From the NCBI GenBank assembly GCA_038144195.1, contig JAYQNH010000002.1, forward strand, positions 682,001 to 746,000: DNA of 64,000 nt, written 5' to 3'. A program made the position numbers and the translations under genes. The notes below the pieces were generated by a model. That model was not told the origin of the DNA and did not search any database. It was given only the letters and a program-made list of their open reading frames with translations. The stretch's first letter is position 1; every line of letters begins with the position of its first letter. Below, in pieces: positions 37,382 to 49,873 of this stretch. This DNA is from VMDJ01 sp038144195 (GTDB lineage Bacteria > Pseudomonadota > Gammaproteobacteria > Chromatiales > Chromatiaceae).

Positions 37382-40100
37382 TGCGCCTCTTCCCAGTTAG
37401 CGCCACTTCCTACTTCTACAAGTAGCGGCACATTCAAGTCAGCTGCTGATTCCATCAAGCTTTTAATTTTGGCTGTGGCTGAATCCATTTCATTTGGCGC
37501 AACCTCGAACACCAATTCGTCATGCACTTGCATCAGCAGATGCACATCAGGCTTATCGTTTACCAACCACTGATCCACTCTGAGCATCGCACGTTTGATG
37601 ATGTCGGCGGCTGTGCCTTGCATCGGCGCGTTAATCGCGGCACGTTCAGCACCGGCACGACGTGCACCATTACGTGCATTGATCTCGGGTAGATACAAAC
37701 GACGACCAAACAAGGTTTCGACATAACCCTGATCTTTAGCTTGCTCGCGCGTGCGATTCATATAGTCCTGCACACCGGGGTAACGATTAAAGTACAGACC
37801 GATATAGTCCTGCGCTTCGTTACGCCCAACGCCGAGCTGTTTAGCTAAACCAAACGCCGACATGCCATAGATCAAACCAAAGTTAATTGCTTTAGCCGCG
37901 CGACGTTGATCATCGGTAACGCTATCTGGATTATCTGCTGCAAACACTTCGGCTGCGGTAGCGCGGTGAATATCCGCACCTTCAGAGAACGCTGTGAGCA
38001 GGCCTTTATCCGCAGACAAGTGCGCCATGATGCGCAGCTCAATCTGTGAGTAGTCGGCGGCGACCATGGTCCATCCACTTTGTGGAATAAACGCTCGACG
38101 AATGCGTCGACCTTCTTCACTACGAATCGGAATGTTCTGCAGATTCGGATCGGATGAACTCAAACGACCGGTTGCTGCAACCGCTTGGTGGTAACTGGTA
38201 TGAATGCGTTGGGTTTGCGCATCGATCATCTCTGGCAACTTATCGGTATAAGTCGACTTAAGCTTGGCAAGGCCACGATGTTCCAAGATAACGCTGGGCA
38301 ACTCATGCCCCATCTCAGCAAGTTCTTGCAGCACATTCTCTGCTGTCGATGGCGCACCTTTTGGTGTCTTTGCAATAACTGGTAGCTCTAACTCATCAAA
38401 AAAGATCTCACCGATTTGTTTTGGTGAGCTCATGTTGAAGTTGCGTCCTGCAATCTCGTAGGCTTGTTGCTCAAGCTGATGTAATCGCTCGGCAAGCTGC
38501 GCGCTTTGTTGTTTGAGCTGCGTGCTATCAATCACCACGCCTTGGCGTTCGATGCGCGAGAGCACTGACAGTAGTGGCACTTCAAGATCAGTGACTAAGT
38601 TAGCCAAGCTAGGCTCTTGCTTTACCTTTGACCACAAGTGCTGATGTAGGCGCAAGGCAATGTCGGCATCTTCTGCGGCATAGGGGCCGGCTTGTTCAAT
38701 ATCGATTTGATCAAAGCGTAATTGCTTAGCACCCTTACCTGCGATGTCTTCAAAGTGAATCGTCTTAAGCTCAAGATAACGCTCGGCAAGTGAGTCCATA
38801 TCGTGACGACCTGCGCTGCTGTTATACACATACGACTCGAGCATGGTGTCGTAAGCGATGCCGTTTAATTCGATGTTGTGATTAGCCAGTACGCTTTTAT
38901 CGTACTTAAGTTTCTGACCGACTTTTTTATGCGCATCTGATTCTAAGATGGGCTTTAGTGCTGCGAGCACATCATCACGGTGTAATTGCTCTGGCGCACC
39001 GGGATAACAATGCGTGAGTGGCACATAGGCTGCCTTGCCTGCTTCTATGGCAAAGGATACGCCGACCACTTCGGCCTGCATGTAATCCAAGCTGGTCGTT
39101 TCGGTATCAAATGCAAACAGCTGTGCGTTGTTAAGCTGTTCTAGCCATGACTCAAAATCAGCTTGTGTGAGCACAATTTCGTATTGCGCATCGATCTTCT
39201 CAGCTTTCTTTTCTTCCGGCTGTTGAGCTGATTTTTCTGAGCTTTTGTGCCATCGAGTGTAGCCAAGTAACGACGCGACTCAATGCGTGTGTAATGTTTA
39301 CGTAGCTCATCTGTATTTGCTGCGCTTGGTTTGAGCTGATCGATGGTGACTGGCAGTTCAACATCAAGCTTTATTGTAGTGAGCTCACGTGAGAGCTTGA
39401 GTTGATCGAGATTACCGCGCAGATTTTCACCGATCTTGCCTTTGATCTCTTCAGCATGTGCGACTAAGTTGTCGATCGTCTCGTATTCACCAAGCCACTT
39501 TGCTGCGGTCTTTGGACCACACTTTGGAATGCCTGGAATGTTATCCGCGCTATCACCGACCAGCGCTAAGTAATCGATGATCTGTTCTGGTGTGACATCA
39601 AACTTATCGATCACGCCTTGGCGATCCATCACGACATCATTCATCGTGTTAATCAAGGTGATGTGATCATTAACCAACTGCGCCATGTCTTTATCGCCAG
39701 TTGATATCAGCGATGGCATGCCTTTATCTGCCGCTTGCTGCGCCAAGGTGCCAATCACGTCATCGGCTTCGACACCGGAGATCATGACCAAGGGCAAGCC
39801 CATCGCTTGAATGATTTGATGCAGCGGTTCGATCTGTTGACGCAAATCATCAGGCATCGGTGGACGATGCGCTTTGTACTCGCTGTACATCTCGTCACGG
39901 AACGTTTTACCCGGCGCATCAAATACCACTGCGATATGTTCTGGCTGATATTCATCGATCAGCTTATTCAACATATTGAGTACACCAACGATTGCACCGG
40001 TCGCTTCGCCGTGCGAATTGGTGAGTGGCGGTAGCGCGTGATAGGCGCGGAACAGGTACGACGAGCCGTCGACGAGGATAAAAGGAGGCTGAGTATTCAT
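37378..40100 (-). CDS. polA: DNA polymerase I PolA (frameshifted)
   Basis: Repair and Okazaki-fragment polymerase with three domains. The 5'-3' exonuclease is visible as ILVDGSSYLFRAYHALPPL and VGDSADNIPGIPKCGPKTA, the 3'-5' exonuclease as FAFDTETTSLD, and the polymerase domain as VAADYSQIELRIMAHLS, RRAAKAINFGLIYGMSAFGL and MQVHDELVFEV. The frame breaks in a five-base run (39232-39236). One extra A joins AQK-K to SAQQPEEKKAEKIDAQYEI. About 907 residues. The break is in the linker between exonuclease domains. Confidence 0.96.
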
Positions 40101-40139
40101 GCGCCTAGGATACAGGGAATGAGTGAGTTAAATAACGGG

Positions 40140-41591
40140 TTACTTGCGCCAGAATGTTGGAGTGAGCAATACCAGCAAAGTGAAGATCTCGAGTCGACCG
40201 AGTAACATGGCGAAGCACAGAATCCATTTGCCCGGATCGTGCATCTCGGCGTAGTTCAAACCGACCTCACCCAAACCTGGACCAAGATTATTGATGCTTG
40301 CCGCAACTGCACTGAAGGCTGTCATCAGATCAAGTCCAGTCGCTGCGAGTGCTAGATACATTACGGTGAAACTCGCCACATACAGCGCGAAGAAACCCCA
40401 TACCGCTTCGATGACTCGCGATTGCACCACTTTGCCACCGATACGTATCGGGATCTGTGCACTGGGGTGAATCAAACGGGTGATCTCGCGTAAACCTTGC
40501 TTAATCAGCAAGTACAAACGAATCACTTTGATACCGCCACCGGTTGAACCGGCACAGCCACCTACGAAACTGGCAAACAATAAGGTGATCGCGATAAAGC
40601 CTGGCCAGTTATAGAACTCTGCGGTAGTAAAGCCAGCGGTTGTACCTATCGATACCGCTTGGAATAAACCATGCACCCACGCGTCATGCCAATTGTCGTA
40701 ACTTTTTGTGAACCACAAACCCAGTATGGTGACGGTGATAACGATTAGCTGAATCACGATATAGAACTTGAACTCATCATCGTGCCAATAGCCTTTTGGA
40801 TTTCGCGAACGGAAGGCAACAAAGTGCAGCGAAAAGTTAACCGCTGCTAACAACATAAAGACCACCGCAACTAAATAAATCGCGGTGCTATTAAAGAAGC
40901 CCATGCTCGCATCGTGTGTCGAGAAGCCACCGATCGCGACCGTTGAGAAGGCATGACCGATTGCATCAAAGGTATTCATGCCGGCGACCCAATAGGCAAA
41001 AGCACAAGCTACGGTTAATGACAGATAGATCATCCACAAGGCTTTGGCGGTTTCGGTAATCCGAGGCGTGAGCTTTGAGTCCTTCATTGGACCTGGTGTT
41101 TCTGCGCGATAAAGCTGCATACCACCGATCCCCAGTATCGGCAGTACGGCGACCGCTAAGACGATGATACCCATGCCGCCCAACCACTGAAGCTGTTGGC
41201 GATAAAACAAGATTGACTCGGGCAGCTCATCCAGATGCGTGATGACTGTTGCGCCGGTTGTAGTTAAACCAGAGACTGATTCAAAGATGGCATCGGTAAT
41301 TGAGAGATGAGGATCGGTAGATAGGATGAATGGCAAAGCACCGGTTGCGGTCAACACGGTCCAAAACATCACCACAATAATAAAGCCATCGCGGACCCGT
41401 GCTTCTCGACGCACATTCGCTACTGGTAACCAGATCAACATACCTGCGGTAATGATGATACCGAAAGCAATGGCAAAGGCGAGCATCGCGCCATCGTCAT
41501 AGACCCAAGACACTACAATTGGCGGCAGCATGGTGACGCTAAAGACCGTCAGCAAGATACCTAAGATGCGTTGGATGGCTTTAAACGACAT
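40140..41591 (-). CDS. trkH: Trk potassium uptake protein TrkH
   Basis: Channel-like K+ translocating subunit of 483 residues with repeated membrane-pore-membrane units. Filter-like loops appear as SGLTTTGATV, HAFSTVAIGGFSTHD, GTTAGFTTAEF and SINNLGPGLGEVG. It is intact and two bases after trkA, forming a trkA-trkH pair. In E. coli EIIA-Ntr binds TrkA; this could link to the upstream PTS genes. Confidence 0.96.
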   Translation of the reverse strand: MSFKAIQRILGILLTVFSVTMLPPIVVSWVYDDGAMLAFAIAFGIIITAGMLIWLPVANVRREARVRDGFIIVVMFWTVLTATGALPFILSTDPHLSITDAIFESVSGLTTTGATVITHLDELPESILFYRQQLQWLGGMGIIVLAVAVLPILGIGGMQLYRAETPGPMKDSKLTPRITETAKALWMIYLSLTVACAFAYWVAGMNTFDAIGHAFSTVAIGGFSTHDASMGFFNSTAIYLVAVVFMLLAAVNFSLHFVAFRSRNPKGYWHDDEFKFYIVIQLIVITVTILGLWFTKSYDNWHDAWVHGLFQAVSIGTTAGFTTAEFYNWPGFIAITLLFASFVGGCAGSTGGGIKVIRLYLLIKQGLREITRLIHPSAQIPIRIGGKVVQSRVIEAVWGFFALYVASFTVMYLALAATGLDLMTAFSAVAASINNLGPGLGEVGLNYAEMHDPGKWILCFAMLLGRLEIFTLLVLLTPTFWRK

Positions 41592-41593
41592 GT

Positions 41594-42968
41594 TTAGAAG
41601 AAGGTGACCGCCACTTGGAACAAGCGCTCAACGTCGACGACTTTGCGTTTATCGATCAAGAACAAGATCACATGGTCTTCCGCTTCAATGACCACATCGT
41701 GATGCGCCATCAGCACTTCATTGCCCCGCACAATCGCACCAATGCTCGTACCTGTGGGTAACTTCAATTCATCGATGCGACGACCAACCACTTTGGATGA
41801 GTTTTTATCGCCATGCGCGATCGCTTCGATCGCTTCTGCTGCACCGCGACGCAATGAGTGCACCATCACCACATCGCCACGACGCACATGTGTGAGCAAT
41901 GAGCCGATGGTTGCTTGTTGTGGCGAGATCGCGATATCGATAGCACCTGACTGCACAAGGTCTACATAAGCTGCACGATTGATCAACGACATGACTTTGC
42001 GCGCACCCAGTCGTTTGGCCAACATGGCTGACAAGATGTTCGCTTCATCATCATTGGTGATCGCGCAGAACACATCGGTATCTTCGATGTTCTCTTCGAG
42101 CAGTAGGTTTTCATCTGCCGCATCACCATGCAACACGATGGTCTCTGGTAGATGTTCTGCAACACGCTTGGAGCGACGACTATCGTGCTCGATCAATTTA
42201 ACCCGGTAATCATTCTCTAAGGCGGATGCAAGACGACGGCCAATGTTGCCGCCACCGGCAAAGATCAAACGCTTGAAAGGTTTTTCAGCACGGACGCAGT
42301 TCTTTCATCACAGCTGAAATATTTTCAGCGGTTGCTAAGAAGAACACTTCATCATCTGCTTCGATAACTGTACGACCGGTTGGCATGATGGCTCGGTCTT
42401 TACGATAGATTGCCGCGACGCGTGCTTCTGCACCTTTTAAATGATCATTCAGATCGCGTAACTCGTGACCCACTAATGGGCCGCCGTAATAGGCTTTAAC
42501 TGCGACCAATCGAACCCGACCATCCGCAAAGTCGAGCACCTGCAATGCACCTGGGTGTTCGATCAAGCGCAAGATGAACTCTGTTACCAGTTGCTCAGGG
42601 CTAATCAATACATCGATCGGAATCGCACCGGGGGCAAATAACTCTGGATGCTTGAGATACTCAGGCGCGCGTACGCGAGCAATCTTGCGGGGTGTTTTAA
42701 ATAAAGTTGCGGCACATTGGCACGCGACCATGTTGGTTTCATCACTGTTGGTGACCGCAATCAACATGTCGGCATCTTCAGCGCCTGCTTGGCGTAAGAC
42801 ATCAGGATGTGAGGCTTGACCTTGTACCGTGCGGATATCGATTCGGTCCTGCATGTCACGCAAAAGACCGGCGTTATGGTCAACGACAGTGATGTCGTTT
42901 GCTTCACTTGCCAAGTTCTGTGCGACCGTTGTGCCGACTTGGCCTGCGCCTAAGATAATTATCTTCAT
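41594..42968 (-). CDS. trkA: Trk potassium transport regulator TrkA (frameshifted)
   Basis: NAD-binding gating subunit with two RCK repeats. The first Rossmann site is IIILGAGQVGTTVAQNLASE and the second LIFAGGGNIGRRLASALEND. The frame breaks near 42292. Removing one base gives KELRRAEKPFKRLIFAGGGN, precisely at the junction between the two halves. About 458 residues. It is cotranscribed with trkH. Confidence 0.95.
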
Positions 42969-43036
42969 AGCGTGATCAGACGTTGAATGATTGTCATGTG
43001 ATTATTCTACGCCTGAACGATCTCAGATGGCACCGT

Positions 43037-43510
43037 TTAACTCGATATATCGGCAAACTTTGCATTCAGTAGCTTGGCAAGATCCGTCGGCGCTAATGAG
43101 ATATCCAAACCGCGCTTTCCTCCGCTGACATACATCTCGCTGAGAGCTTGAGCTGATTCAGCGATAACCGTTGGCAAGCGACTCTTTTGCCCAAGCGGAC
43201 TGATACCGCCAACGATATAGCCAGTAGCTCGCTGTGCTTGTTGCGGATCTGCCATAGCGACTTTTTTAACGCCGAGCGCTTTGCTGATCGCTTTAAGATT
43301 GAGTTGCTTATCCACCGGCACGATGCCAACCGCGAGCTTTTTGTCATCGCCTTCTAGCGCGACCAATAAGGTCTTAAATACCTGCGCATAAGGCACGCCG
43401 ATTTTCTCAGCGGCCTCTAGGCCATAGGCCTCGCTATTGGGGTCGTGATCATAGGGATGGACGGCATGCTTTATGCCCTGCTTCTCGAGCAGCTTGATCG
43501 CCGGAGTCAT
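43037..43510 (-). CDS. ybaK: YbaK/EbsC-type Cys-tRNA(Pro) deacylase
   Basis: Trans-editing domain protein of 157 residues clearing mischarged Cys-tRNA(Pro). Landmarks are VFKTLLVALEGDDKKLAVGI, the conserved Lys region LKAISKALGVKKVAMAD, and the GYIVGGISPLGQK signature. It is intact. The start overlaps the ntrX stop by one base, so it may be cotranscribed with the ntrYX genes. Confidence 0.93.
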   Translation of the reverse strand: MTPAIKLLEKQGIKHAVHPYDHDPNSEAYGLEAAEKIGVPYAQVFKTLLVALEGDDKKLAVGIVPVDKQLNLKAISKALGVKKVAMADPQQAQRATGYIVGGISPLGQKSRLPTVIAESAQALSEMYVSGGKRGLDISLAPTDLAKLLNAKFADISS

Positions 43511-44875
43511 TAACGCGACTTGATCTCGATGCCGCGATCACGCAATTTTTTGTACAGGTTAGCTCGGTCAATACCTACGGCTTGTGCCATGCGGCTGACG
43601 TTACCTTCTGCCAATGAGAAATGATGCTCTAAATACAGCTTCTCGAATTCTTCGCGCGCTTCTTTCATGGGCTGATCCATGCTGATACCTACTGGCATCG
43701 CATCGGTGCTTTCGGCACGCACTTGGCCCAAGGCGGTTTGTACTTCCTTAAGGCTCACTTCTTCTTCCGAGCCTAAGATCAACACACGCTGCACCATATT
43801 TCGTAGCTCACGGATATTGCCCGGCCAGTCGTAATCGCGCAGGAAGTTTTGTGCAGCAAATGAAAATTCACGGAACGGTAGACGATCAACGATGGTGAAG
43901 CGATCAACTGCCTCTTGTAACAACATCGGTACGTCTTCTTTGCGCTCGGCCAATGACGGAATTTTGATTGGTACAACATTGAGCTGATAGAACAAGTCTT
44001 CACGGAATTTGTTCTCAGATACCAGCTTCGACAAATCTTTTGCTGTTGCAGCGACAACGCGCGCGTTGAGCTTTACCGGTGCTGCACCACCAACACGTAA
44101 AAACTCACCGGTTTCGAGTGCAGCCTCTAACTGCGCTTGTGCAGAGATTTCTAGCTCTGCGATCTCATCTAAAAATAAGGTGCCGCCAGCGGCCTTGCTC
44201 AAGCTTGCCGTATTCCACTTTGCCATCTTGCTCGCGACCAAACAGCTCAAACGCTGAACCGCCTTTAGTCACACCTGAAGCATTCAACACGATGAATGGC
44301 TGACTCGCACGACTACTGTGATGATGAAGATAACGCGCAAAGGTCTCGCGACCCGCTCCTGGCTGACCTGTCATCAACACCCAACTGTCATGCTGCGCAA
44401 TTCGACGAACTTGCTCACGCAATCGGGTGATAATCGCGCTGGTGCCAACTGGCTCAACAAAATCACCCACCTTAATACGTAGACCTTCGTTTTCCATCGA
44501 CATGCGATGGGCATCAAGTGCGCGTTTTGCGGTGGTGGTCAGACGATTAAGTGAGATCGGCTTTTCTAAAAAGTCATAGGCGCCCAGACGTGTTGCTTCA
44601 ACAGCGGTCTCGACGGTGCCGTGTCCTGACATCATGATCACAGGACATGGCAGGCCTTTATCTTCACTGAGTTCTTTTAATAAGGTGATGCCATCAAGTT
44701 CAGGCATCCAGATATCTAAAAAGATGAGATCCGGTTTGCTATCGCGTAAGGCTTGGCGTGCTTGCTCACCATTCTCGGCAGTTGAGACACGATAACCCTC
44801 GTCTTCGAGAATCTCGCCAACGAGTTCACGGATATCGGGTTCATCATCTACAACAAGGACATTAGGCGCGCTCAT
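43510..44875 (-). CDS. ntrX: NtrX-type response regulator with degenerate AAA domain (frameshifted)
   Basis: Three-domain regulator: receiver (VVDDEPDIRELVG, phospho-Asp in IFLDIWMP, Lys in EKP), AAA domain and Fis-type HTH (EGNVSRMAQAVGIDRANLYK). One extra G near 44193 breaks the frame; removing it gives YGKLEQAAGGTLFLDEIAEL. The AAA core is unusual. Walker A reads GQPGAGRE, with Arg in place of the usual Lys, and the sigma-54 contact loop GAFTGA is absent between FELFGRE and LFLDEI. It therefore probably does not act as a standard sigma-54 activator. Paired with NtrY by a four-base overlap. Confidence 0.9.
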
Positions 44876-47055
44876 GAATTACTGACCTCTAACACTTCTT
44901 GGGTTCGCTCACGCACCGGCAAGCTTATCTGAATACTAGCACCACCTTCTTGGCGATTTGATGCGCGGCAGGTGCCGCCATGCTCACCCACAATACGTTT
45001 AACGATTGCCAAACCCAAACCGGTGCCTTTCGGTTTGTTCGTCACATAAGGCTCAAACACCTGTCCCAAGGAATCAGTATCAAAACCGGTGCCGTCATCT
45101 TCGATACGTAATCTAAAGCGCATTGCACCACTGGATTTCGATTGGCCAATCTCTGTGATGACTCGAACTTTGCCGTCTTTATCGCCAAGCGCCTCAAGCC
45201 CATTCTTAACTAAGTTATGAATCACCTGACGCAAACGTACTGGGTCACCTTCGATCTTCACGCCTTGTGCGCCTGGCATAAAGACAACTGGCGACTGCGC
45301 TGTTTCGTAAAGCGCCAAAACATCGCCGATAAAGTTATCAATCGTGATCAAGCGGCTATCCATCTTTGATGGCTTCGCGTACTCAGAGAAGTCATTCACC
45401 ATCGACTTCAATGCATCTACCTGGTTAACAATCGTCGTGGTCGAACGATCCAACACACGCGCTTCCTCTTCAGACATCTTTTTAAGGTAGTGATGTCGCA
45501 AACGCTCGGACGCTAACTGAATTGGTGTGAGTGGATTTTTAATCTCATGAGCTAAACGTCGCGCAACCTCTGCCCATGCAGCATCTTTCTGCGCATGCAC
45601 CAGCTCTGTAACATCGTCGAATACCAATACATGGCCTTGGTCTTTAGCTGACGAGGCAGGCAACACAGAGTGACGACATAACAATGTCTGATGGCCATTT
45701 TCTCGATACAAGGTGATCTGCGTATTAGCAGGCAATGCTTCGCCTTGTATTGATTGCCACATGCGATCAACAAACGGATCAAGCACTGGCTTTTTCTCAC
45801 CCAAACTCGTTAATAGCTGTTTTTTAAACTCACTTAAAGGTAATCCTAAAAATCATCTCTGCCGCTAGGTTTGCGGTTGTGATCTTGCCATTCTTATCGA
45901 GAGCAATAACGCCTGTAGTTAAAGCACCCATCACTGTTTCTAGATAGTTATGTTGCAGCTGTAATTCGTTTTTACTCATCTCGGCGGCATAACGTGCACG
46001 GCCGATTCTTTGAGTCATTTGGTTAAACGAATCAACAAGAAAGCTCAACTCATCATCTACTTTAGGCATTGGCACTTGGGTGTCATACATACCCACAGCG
46101 ACTTTCTCTGTCGCAATCGAGATATCTCTAACCGGACGAACCAATTGGCGCGAGGTATATAGCGCACCCCAGATCGCACCAAATACTGCCAGCACTGCAG
46201 CTAACGCCAACGTTACAGCGAAGATGTCGAAGATCGCATCTCGTGTTGTGCTTGTGCTGCGATATTCTTCTAGCGAACCCTGCACCTGTTTGATCAATGC
46301 CTGCAAACGATCAGGCATGGGATATAAGGCTTGTAAGATCAGTTCGCCACGTTGGCGTGGGTCTGCTGCAAGCACCTTGATATAGCTTTGTTGATCGGTC
46401 CCCATCTCAAACATCGCTTGGCTTGTGCCTTCTCGAACCGCGACAAAGGCTTCATCCGAAAATAACTGCGAGACGATCTCTGTGTTTTCTCGACTAGTTG
46501 CTGCCGGCGCACCCGATAAGCGATAAGCAATCAGCTCAACCGCATCGGATTTAAAACGCGCTTCATCTAATGCGAAGCCCAGTGCCATCTCTGATGCATC
46601 ATCGAGCTGCGCCAGGATACGCTCGGTATCTTTAACCAACCCTTTTTATGCAGATCAAGTGCGGTTTGACCCAATGCATTAGCACCATTCATCGCATCTT
46701 CAATCGAGACCTGGAACCAGCTATCCACACCTTTTGATAAGAACTGCCATGAATAAAAATAAACAATCGCAACCGGCACAAATGACAACAAGATAAACAA
46801 TCGCGCTAAGCGAACATTCAAACGAACACCTGGCTCACGACGACGATATTCACGCCATAGGCGGAATAGATTGACGCCTACTACACCGGTCAACGTGATC
46901 AAACCGATCGCCGTAAAGACCATCAACGGAATAAACCAATCGTCTGCCAAGACGCTGGTTTGCTGAACCGCTTCACTCATTAAATAAAGCGCACCAAAAA
47001 TCAGTGCCACTAGCATGAGCATCGCAAGGACGTCTATACGACGGCGATCACTCAT
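44872..47055 (-). CDS. ntrY: NtrY-type membrane sensor histidine kinase (two frameshifts)
   Basis: Sensor kinase of about 727 residues. The N-terminus has two membrane helices (IDVLAMLMLVALIFGALYLM and MVFTAIGLITLTGVVGVNLF), a third near LFILLSFVPVAIVYFYSW, a sensor region, another helix with HAMP (RQLVRPVRDISIATEKVAVG), a PAS-like segment, the HisKA box RRLAHEIKNPLTPIQLASER and the ATPase box GTGLGLAIVKRIVGEHGG. Shifts lie at 46643-46647 (missing A, restoring HKKGLVKDTERI) and 45848-45852 (extra T, restoring AAEMILGLPLSEFKKQ). The signal sensed is unknown. Confidence 0.93.
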
Positions 47056-47597
47056 GGTTTAAAGCCCTGCTTTAAAGTCTCTGCGCTGAGTGACCAATCG
47101 GATGAGATATACGCTTTAGGGCGAAGCGGCAGTGGCAAAGCCTCGATATCTAACTTTGCATCTAGCTCGACGTTATAAGCTTCTGACTTGCTGAGCTTTT
47201 TCACCTCAATCAGTAGCATCGATTGAATCTCACCAAGCTGGGTTAGCGCTGCAGCTAATGTTGCTCGCTTTATCACGCTACCACTATCAAGCCGTTTTAA
47301 TTCATACACCTTTTCGAGCAAGCGATAGCGTAAGACGCTACGCATACGGTATTCAGCAATGTCTTTTGTCCATACCCATGCGTCTTGCTCGCGCACTTGG
47401 ATATGTTTTTCAAAGGTAATCGGCACACCGTTTTGCAACGCTTCGATCACAGCAGGTGACAAGGTGATTTTCATCGAAGCGTTCAGCATCAGACGCTGGT
47501 CATCACTCACCGTGAGCTTGACGTTTTCATACGCCATATCGGCATGGCTCACGCCAGACAGGAAGATCACCAGCGCGAAACTAAGCAGTCTTTGCAT
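47052..47597 (-). CDS. DUF4390 exported protein
   Basis: DUF4390 family, frequently found between rsmB and ntrY in gammaproteobacteria; function unknown. The ATG at 47597 yields a signal peptide (MQRLLSFALVIFLSGVSHA), preferable to the codons from 47630 that would add a hydrophilic leader. The mature part has LTVSDDQRLMLNASMKITLS and a C-terminal SSDWSLSAETL. It overlaps the end of rsmB by 17 bases and ntrY by four. Confidence 0.87.
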   Translation of the reverse strand: MQRLLSFALVIFLSGVSHADMAYENVKLTVSDDQRLMLNASMKITLSPAVIEALQNGVPITFEKHIQVREQDAWVWTKDIAEYRMRSVLRYRLLEKVYELKRLDSGSVIKRATLAAALTQLGEIQSMLLIEVKKLSKSEAYNVELDAKLDIEALPLPLRPKAYISSDWSLSAETLKQGFKP

Positions 47598-48902
47598 TGG
47601 TCTTTTCCAATAAGGCATAAAAAAATCCATCCATCGTCATTTCACCGGGCAAGGTCTGGCGCCCTACTGCGCGCGGATGCCCCCAAGTTGCATCGATAGG
47701 TATGACCTTTGCGCCTGGCTGACGTTCAATAAAGGCTTGAATCTGTTGCTCATTCTCTTTTGGCATCAACGAGCAGGTCACATACAGAAGCTTACCGCCC
47801 GACGCCAAACATTCCCACAAGGAATCTAAAATTTTAGCTTGGCAAACAGCCAGATCTTCAATATCCGTCGCTCGTCGCAACATTCGCACATCGGGATGAC
47901 GTCGCATCACACCCGTTGCCGAACACGGCGCATCCAACAAGATGCGGTCAAAGGGCTGATCTCGCCAGGCTTGTGGTGGGTTTTCAGCATCCAGCACTTG
48001 CATACTCAATGTCACACCACAGCGCTCTGCATTTTGCGCCACGCGCTCTAATCGCTGCTCATCGATATCACAAGCAGTGAGCGTTATCTCTGGCTGATGC
48101 TGTGCCAAATGCATGCTTTTACCGCCAGGCGCCGCACACGCATCTAAAACGCGTTGGCCTGCTTGTAGATCGAGCAGCTCAGCTGAAAGTTGTGCGCCGG
48201 CATCCTGCACAGAGACTGTTCCTTCTTCAAAACCTGGCAACTGCAACACACCCATAGGCTTATCCAGCACCAGCGCAGAAGGCACTGCAGCTAAAGGCTC
48301 TGCCTGAATGTCATGTGTGGTTAATTTTTTTAGATACTCGTCACGTGACAGCGTGTGCGTATTCACGCGCAAGGTCATCGGCGCACGCTCTTGAAGAGCC
48401 GCTAAGATCGACTCAACCTTATCCGGCCACGCCTTCTGTAACGCTTTCACAAACCACTTAGGTTGCGCATACGCAATCGATAGGTCATTTCTAAGTAATG
48501 CATTTAACTCGGATGCATCATCTTGCATCTCGCGCTGCACTTTTCGCAGCAGGCCATTAGCGAGCTTATCTGCCCACGGCTTATCCAGCTCACGCACCAG
48601 TTCAACAATTGAAGAGATCGCTGCATGCTCTGCCGTGCGGCTATGCATGAGCTGCCAAACGCCTAACATCAGAGCAACGTGCACATCGCGATCTTTATCT
48701 TTAAAGGGTTTTTTTGTAAGCGCGCAGCCACAATCGCATGACACTGTCTAAACCAACGCGCCAAGCCATATGAACTATCCGCGACTGAACGTCGATCAAG
48801 CTCGGGTAAGTCTTTTGAGTTTTGTTCTATCGCCGCATCTAAAGAGCGGCCATCCATTACGGCAAGGATGTTATCGATAACAAGACGACGTGAAGAGGCC
48901 AT
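47581..48902 (-). CDS. rsmB: 16S rRNA m5C967 methyltransferase RsmB (frameshifted)
   Basis: SAM-dependent RNA methyltransferase with an N-terminal NusB-like domain (LVIDNILAVMDGRSLDAAIE) and a catalytic domain (LDACAAPGGKSMHLA, ILLDAPCSATGVMRRHPDVR, LLYVTCSLMPKENEQQI with the two catalytic cysteines). The frame breaks in a run of seven identical bases (48709-48715). One extra A restores RLQKKPFKDKDRDVHVALML. About 440 residues. Order fmt-rsmB-DUF4390-ntrY. Confidence 0.95.
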
Positions 48903-48905
48903 GCA

Positions 48906-49843
48906 TCAATCGCCTAGGATCACGCCTTGAATGTCTTGCGCATTGATAAAATCTTGCGCACTCATCGCACGTTTACCCGGCATTTGTAATTGCGTAATGC
49001 GCAGCCAGCCATCACCGGTTGCTACATCAATGCCCTCTCGAGAAGCCGACATCACCATGCCCGGCTGAGCAGTCTCACCTTTAATCGCATAAGCAGACCA
49101 GATACGCATAAATGCATCTTCATGACGTGTTTGCGCCACCGGCCAAGGATTAAAGGCTCGCACTAACCGCTCAATATCTTGAGCCGATTGTTGCCAATCG
49201 ATCGTTGCTTCTTTCTTGTCTAGTTTCTTTGCGTAATTCGCTAGCTCATCATTTTGGGCAGCCGGTTGCAGCTTGGATCTTCAAGCATCGGCAACGCTTT
49301 TATTAACGCACTTGCACCAAGCTCGGCTAACTTGTCGTGCAAGGTGCCACCGGTTTCATCTTTTTCCAGCGCCACTCGCTTCATTAAGAAAACAGGGCCT
49401 GTATCTAAGCCTTTTTCCATCTGCATGATAGCGACGCCTGACTCTTTATCACCAGCAAGCACAGCGCGTTGAATCGGCGCAGCACCACGCCAACGCGGCA
49501 GTAATGAGGCATGGATATTGATACACCCTAAGCGAGGTGCTTCGAGCACACTCTCGGGTAACAACAAGCCATAGGCCACTACCACCATCAAATCTGCTTG
49601 GTACTTTTTCAGTTGTTCGACATCAGCGGCATCTTTAAAATTAATCGGCTGCTCCACAGGGATGCCCGCATCAACCGCCACTGCTTTAACTGGGCTTGGG
49701 GTTAACTTTCGACCACGGCCTGACGGACGATCAGGTTGGGTATAGACCGCAACTACCTCATGTTCTGAGTTCAGTAGCGCCTGAAACGGCAACACAGAAA
49801 AGTCCGGTGTGCCGGCAAAAATAATACGTAAGGCGTTGCTCAT
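48906..49843 (-). CDS. fmt: Methionyl-tRNA formyltransferase Fmt (frameshifted)
   Basis: Formylates initiator Met-tRNA. The N-terminal domain is clear: RIIFAGTPDFSVLPFQALLN, VYTQPDRPSGRGRKLTPSPV and the active-site segment INIHASLLPRWRGAAPIQRA. The frame breaks near 49274. One added base gives LEDPKLQPAAQNDELANYAK and the C-terminal tRNA-binding domain ending at 48906. About 313 residues. It is 30 bases after def, the standard def-fmt-rsmB order. Confidence 0.95.
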
Positions 49844-49873
49844 GGCTGCTTCCCGTAACAGCGAAACGAACGG

